The notes beneath the pieces are model-generated. The model searched no databases. It was not told the DNA's origin and worked only from the letters and a program-made list of their open reading frames with translations. DNA of 36,134 bases from CAYNUJ01 sp964573255 (lineage in GTDB: Bacteria > Bacteroidota > Ignavibacteria > Ignavibacteriales > Melioribacteraceae), in assembly GCA_964573255.1 (NCBI GenBank), contig CAZNJB010000032.1, positions 1 to 36,134 on the forward strand, in the 5' to 3' direction. A program made the position numbers and the translations under genes. Below are positions 32,208 through 36,134 of the stretch, piece after piece; position 1 is the stretch's first letter, and each line of letters begins with the position of its first letter.

Positions 32208-35200
32208 TTAGTTTAGTTTAATATCCAGACCTAATCCTTGCAATTCCTTAATCATAACGTTAAAGGCTTCCGGTATATTCGGATCTTGCATATTTTCGCC
32301 TTTAACCAAGGATTCATACGTTTTCGCACGACCTTGAACATCGTCACTCTTAACAGTCAATATTTCTTGAAGAGTATGAGCAGCACCGTAACCTTCGAGT
32401 GCCCAAACTTCCATTTCACCGAATCTTTGACCACCAAATTGAGCTTTACCGCCAAGAGGCTGTTGAGTAATAAGAGAGTATGGCCCAATTGAACGAGCGT
32501 GAATCTTATCATCAACCATATGGCCTAATTTAAGCATATAAATGTAACCGCAGGTAACTTTTTGGTGGAATTTCTCGCCGGTTCTTCCGTCGTACAGTGT
32601 TGTTTTACTGCCTTCTTCAATTCCGGCTTTTTCCAGATATTCTTCTACTTCTTGAACTGTCGCACTATCGAAGATTGGCGTTTCGAATTTAACTCCGAGT
32701 TTCTTACCTACCCATCCTAAAGCAGTCTCATAAATCTGACCGATATTCATACGAGAAGGTACACCAAGCGGGTTGAGAATAATATCAACCGGCTCGCCGT
32801 TTTCGTCGTAAGGCATATCTTCAACAGGAACGATCTTGGCGACAACACCTTTGTTACCGTGACGTCCTGCCATCTTATCACCCACGGAAAGTTTTCTCTT
32901 CTTGGCGATGTAAACTTTTGCCAATTGAACTATTCCGGGTGCAAGCTCGTCACCGCTTTGGATGTTCAACTTTTTGAGTTTGAAATCTTCTTCGATATTA
33001 GCCAATTTATTAAAGTAATTTGCAAATAAAGCCTTAGTCATTTCATTAGACTTTTCATGTTCATACCAATCTTGGGTATAATCCAATTTTGTAACGTCTT
33101 CAATTGAAGCGAAAGTATTCTCTTTAATAACGGTTCCTTTCTTAAGAACCACCGTACCGTCGAGATCTCTAACACCTATAACGGTTTTTCCACCACCAAT
33201 TCTTGTTAGTTTATCTACTAACTTATTATATAGTCTCTGTTTCTCAGCGAGGAAATTACTTTCTAATTCTTCAATCTGTTTTTTCTCAATTTTCTTAGAT
33301 TCAGTATCTCTTTTCTTTCTACTGAATAATCTTGTTTTAATAACAATTCCCTTTAATCCGGGAGGAGCTTTCAACGAAGCATCTTTCACATCACCGGCTT
33401 TATCTCCGAATATAGCTTTAAGTAGTTTTTCTTCCGGCGTCGGATCGCTTTCGCCTTTCGGAGTAATTTTACCGATAAGAATATCCCCTTCTTTGATGAG
33501 GGCACCTTCACGAATAATTCCATTTTCGTCAAGATTTTTGGTAGCCTCTTCACTCACATTAGGAATATCTCTTGTAAGTTCTTCTTCGCCGCGTTTTGTT
33601 TCGCGTACTTGAAGTTCGAAATCTTCAATATGAATTGAAGTATAAACATCTTCGGCAACTAATTTTTCGCTAATAATAATAGCATCTTCGAAGTTGTAAC
33701 CGCGCCAAGGCATAAACGCAACGCGTACGTTTTTACCAAGCGCTAATTCACCGTGATCAATTGCAGGACCATCGGCTAAAACATCACCTTTTTTAACTTT
33801 CTGACCTGATTTAACAATTGGTCTTTGGTTAAAACAAGTTTCTTGGTTTGTACCGTTAAACTTAGTTAATTTATATTCAACTCTCCTATCGTTGTAGAAA
33901 GAAGTTAAGTGCTCGAAACTATCTTCTTTTACTTCATACTTAACGATAATTTTTTCTGCATCCGCATATTCAACTACACCTTTATCTTCTGCCACTATAA
34001 TGGTTCTGGAATCTTCTGCAACTTTTGCTTCCATTCCGGTACCAACAATAGGAGCTTCGGTAACCATCAATGGCACCGCTTGACGTTGCATGTTAGAACC
34101 CATAAGCGCACGGTTAGCATCATCGTGTTCGAGGAAAGGAATAAGAGATGCTGCCACAGATACAATCTGGGAAGGAGCCACGTCCATCAAATCTATATCT
34201 TCCGGATGCACTACAGGGAATTCACCTTTTTTACGGCATTTAATTCTATCTTTCAAGAAATTACCATTTTCGTCAATAGGTGCATTCGCCTGTGCAATAA
34301 TGTATTTATCTTCTTCATCTGCAGATAGGTAAACGATTTCTTTAGTTACTTTACCGTTAACCACCTTTCTGTAGGGTGTTTCTAAAAATCCGTAATTATT
34401 AACAGTAGAATAAATAGTCAGTGAGTTAATAAGACCAATATTCGGACCTTCAGGAGTTTCGATAGGACAAAGACGTCCGTAGTGAGAATGGTGAACGTCA
34501 CGAACCTCGAAACCTGCTCTTTCTCTTGTAAGACCTCCGGGACCGAGAGCTGAAACTCTTCTTTTGTGAGTCAACTCTGAAAGCGGGTTGGTCTGATCCA
34601 TAAACTGAGACAATTGGTTTGTACCGAAGAAAGCGTTAATAACAGAACTGAGGGTTCTAGCATTAACCAATTCTTGCGGCTGCATATTTTCACTATCGCG
34701 CATATTCAAGCGTTCGCGAATTGTGCGAGCCATTCTAGCCAAACCAACATTAAATTGCTGCATCAACTGTTCGCCAACTGTACGAACTCTTCTATTTCCG
34801 AGGTGGTCAATATCGTCTACGTTAATATTTCCATTTTTGAGGTGTATTATATTTTTAATAATAGCAAGAATATCTTCGAAAGTGAGAACACGAACATCAG
34901 TTGGTATATTTAATTTTAACTTATCATTCATTCTAAAACGACCGACTTCGCCTAAGTCGTAACGTTTATCGTTAAAGAATAATTTTTCGAGTAAAGCTTC
35001 GGCAGTTTCATAATCCGGAGCTTCACCGGTTCTTAAAGCTCTGTAAATCGCTAATAAAGCTTCTTCCTTATTGGTGGAAGTATCTTTGCGGAGCGTATTA
35101 AGAATTAAATCCTGTTCGTGTGATGTTGGAGATTGAATAAGTTTTAATTCTTCAACTGTAGAATTTTTAATATCTTCGATAGTTTCTTCAGTTAATTCTG

Positions 35201-35987
35201 TATCTCTAGCGGCAAAAATTTCACCGGTAGTAAGATCGATAACGTCTTCTGCAACCAATCTGCCTGCGTGCAATTCTGGATCGAGGTCTTCTTTTTTCAA
35301 CTCTTCAATCATATCAAAGAGTCTCAATATTTGCTCATCGGTTTCGTAGCCTAAGGCACGCAGAAGAGTAGTGGAGGGGAATTTTTTCCTACGATCCACA
35401 TAAATATAGAGTATATGATTTATATCGGTTGCGAATTCTACCCATGAACCGCGGAAAGGAATAATTCTCGCCGAATAAATTGGAGTTCCGTTCGGGTGAA
35501 CAGTTTGAGAAAACGCCACACCAGGCGAACGGTGCAACTGAGATACGACAACTCTTTCGGCTCCATTAATAATAAATGTACCACGATTAGTCATATAAGG
35601 CAAGTTGCCTAAATAAACTTCCTGTTCTACAGTATTTACAAACTCTTCATTTTCGTTTTCGCGAGTAGAGAGTCGTAATTTCGCTTTCAGAGAAGCGCTA
35701 TAAGTTAATCCTCTTTCCTCGCATTCCGGAATGGAAAACCGTGGTTTTTCCATTTCATAATTAATAAAATCCAATCGGAATAATTCTTTATTATCCGTTA
35801 TCGGGAAATTTGCAGTAAATACAGATTGCAATCCCTTATCTTCTCTTTTATCGGGATCAACCTGCAATTGCAGAAAATCTTCGAAGGATTCTAACTGAAT
35901 ATTCAACAAGTCTGGAATATCAAGAACGGGAGTAATGGACCTGAATGATATTCGATTCGTTTTTTTGTTTATGTTTTGATTTTTCAA
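32208..35987 (-). CDS. rpoB: RNA polymerase beta subunit
   Basis: Forms the active-site cleft with beta'. The 1259-residue protein has the rifampicin region LSQFMDQTNPLSELTHKRR followed by SALGPGG, with the residues most often mutated in resistance (Asp, His, Ser of those motifs) all wild type, so rifampicin sensitivity is predicted. The late SVGDKMAGRHGNKGV and PHGQ-equivalent regions are intact. The start is TTG at 35987, with AGGAGG 5 bases upstream; no other start lies before the conserved N-terminus (RISFRSI). Length fits the Bacteroidota/Chlorobiota type. Confidence 0.99.
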   Translation of the reverse strand: MKNQNINKKTNRISFRSITPVLDIPDLLNIQLESFEDFLQLQVDPDKREDKGLQSVFTANFPITDNKELFRLDFINYEMEKPRFSIPECEERGLTYSASLKAKLRLSTRENENEEFVNTVEQEVYLGNLPYMTNRGTFIINGAERVVVSQLHRSPGVAFSQTVHPNGTPIYSARIIPFRGSWVEFATDINHILYIYVDRRKKFPSTTLLRALGYETDEQILRLFDMIEELKKEDLDPELHAGRLVAEDVIDLTTGEIFAARDTELTEETIEDIKNSTVEELKLIQSPTSHEQDLILNTLRKDTSTNKEEALLAIYRALRTGEAPDYETAEALLEKLFFNDKRYDLGEVGRFRMNDKLKLNIPTDVRVLTFEDILAIIKNIIHLKNGNINVDDIDHLGNRRVRTVGEQLMQQFNVGLARMARTIRERLNMRDSENMQPQELVNARTLSSVINAFFGTNQLSQFMDQTNPLSELTHKRRVSALGPGGLTRERAGFEVRDVHHSHYGRLCPIETPEGPNIGLINSLTIYSTVNNYGFLETPYRKVVNGKVTKEIVYLSADEEDKYIIAQANAPIDENGNFLKDRIKCRKKGEFPVVHPEDIDLMDVAPSQIVSVAASLIPFLEHDDANRALMGSNMQRQAVPLMVTEAPIVGTGMEAKVAEDSRTIIVAEDKGVVEYADAEKIIVKYEVKEDSFEHLTSFYNDRRVEYKLTKFNGTNQETCFNQRPIVKSGQKVKKGDVLADGPAIDHGELALGKNVRVAFMPWRGYNFEDAIIISEKLVAEDVYTSIHIEDFELQVRETKRGEEELTRDIPNVSEEATKNLDENGIIREGALIKEGDILIGKITPKGESDPTPEEKLLKAIFGDKAGDVKDASLKAPPGLKGIVIKTRLFSRKKRDTESKKIEKKQIEELESNFLAEKQRLYNKLVDKLTRIGGGKTVIGVRDLDGTVVLKKGTVIKENTFASIEDVTKLDYTQDWYEHEKSNEMTKALFANYFNKLANIEEDFKLKKLNIQSGDELAPGIVQLAKVYIAKKRKLSVGDKMAGRHGNKGVVAKIVPVEDMPYDENGEPVDIILNPLGVPSRMNIGQIYETALGWVGKKLGVKFETPIFDSATVQEVEEYLEKAGIEEGSKTTLYDGRTGEKFHQKVTCGYIYMLKLGHMVDDKIHARSIGPYSLITQQPLGGKAQFGGQRFGEMEVWALEGYGAAHTLQEILTVKSDDVQGRAKTYESLVKGENMQDPNIPEAFNVMIKELQGLGLDIKLN

Positions 35988-36031
35988 TCCAACCTCCTCG
36001 AAAGAAAATTCTTACTATAAAAATGACGCAA

Positions 36032-36065
36032 AAGTGGTAAGACGCACCTCACCGCCTTACCACTT
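36032..36065 (-). terminator. hairpin between rplL and rpoB (probable attenuator)
   Basis: A perfect 10-bp stem (arms 36056-36065 and 36032-36041, AAGTGGTAAG type) with a 14-base loop; on the minus strand UU GCGUC AUUUUU follows, so the U-tract is interrupted. In many bacteria a partial terminator lies at this point and lowers rpoBC expression relative to L7/L12. The same role is likely here. Confidence 0.65.
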
Positions 36066-36114
36066 AGGCAAAAATTAATCGTATAATATGTATTTTATAA
36101 AATATTATAATAAA

Positions 36115-36134
36115 TTACTTAAGTTCTACAGTAG
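36115..36134 (-). CDS. rplL: 3' end of ribosomal protein L7/L12 gene (partial)
   Basis: The last codons at the window edge read T-V-E-L-K-stop on the minus strand. L7/L12 commonly ends in V-E-L/V-K, and rplL is the normal gene before rpoB. The rest is outside the window. The identification relies on five residues and gene order. Confidence 0.7.

Noticed and set aside
33909..34328. Plus-strand 139-codon frame opposite rpoB
   Set aside because: Antisense shadow; rpoB motifs are continuous through the region.
1..36134. CRISPR arrays, insertion sequences, phage genes or integration sites
   Set aside because: No regularly spaced direct repeats, transposase or integrase motifs were seen; the tRNA-Gln has no duplicated 3' end nearby that would suggest an attachment site.

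Overview
The window is an AT-rich bacterial chromosome segment in which almost every gene lies on the minus strand. The protein set suggests a Gram-negative member of the Bacteroidota/Chlorobiota group, most likely an Ignavibacteria-like lineage. The reasons are LPS/KDO genes, a long OstA-type LptA, a lipoprotein-like LptC, no adk between secY and map, and an unbroken rpoBC-str-S10-spc-alpha cluster. This placement is inferred from gene content and sequence flavour, not from a database search. Unlike many Bacteroidota, the genes here have strong AGGAGG-type ribosome binding sites, and TTG start codons are unusually frequent (rpoB, rpsJ, rpsC, rpsE, rpsM, rpsK, map, kdsD).

Read in the direction of transcription (right to left), the right edge holds the last codons of rplL. 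A hairpin leader follows, then rpoB and rpoC. A canonical promoter (TTGACA, 17 bp, TATATT) overlapped by a palindrome starts the str block: rpsL, rpsG, fusA, tuf. A strong hairpin separates tuf from the S10-spc-alpha block: rpsJ, rplC, rplD, rplW, rplB, rpsS, rplV, rpsC, rplP, rpmC, rpsQ, rplN, rplX, rplE, rpsN, rpsH, rplF, rplR, a tRNA-Gln gene, rpsE, rpmD, rplO, secY, map, infA, rpmJ, rpsM, rpsK, rpsD, rpoA, rplQ. This block ends at a textbook intrinsic terminator near 8550-8584. Together these genes make the RNA polymerase core, about half of the ribosomal proteins, two elongation factors, IF-1, the SecY translocon channel and methionine aminopeptidase.

After a gap of about 330 bp comes a second, tightly packed operon in the same direction: a DUF1624-type membrane acyltransferase, ruvB, kdsA, a possible 42-residue membrane microprotein, a degenerate KdsC-like HAD protein, an unrecognised 236-residue protein, kdsD, lptC, a long lptA/ostA and lptB. 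Its theme is KDO synthesis and lipopolysaccharide export, with ruvB embedded. At the far left a small single-pass membrane protein on the plus strand converges on lptB, and their stop codons overlap.

The most unusual items are the tRNA-Gln gene 4 nt downstream of the rplR stop inside the spc cluster, the hairpin leader and palindrome at the str promoter, the L17 acidic tail, the overlooked membrane microprotein in the KDO operon, and the KdsC-like protein that has lost the second aspartate of its DxD motif. No mobile elements, CRISPR arrays or obviously foreign islands were seen. No clearly new multi-gene system was found; the window is mostly conserved housekeeping DNA.
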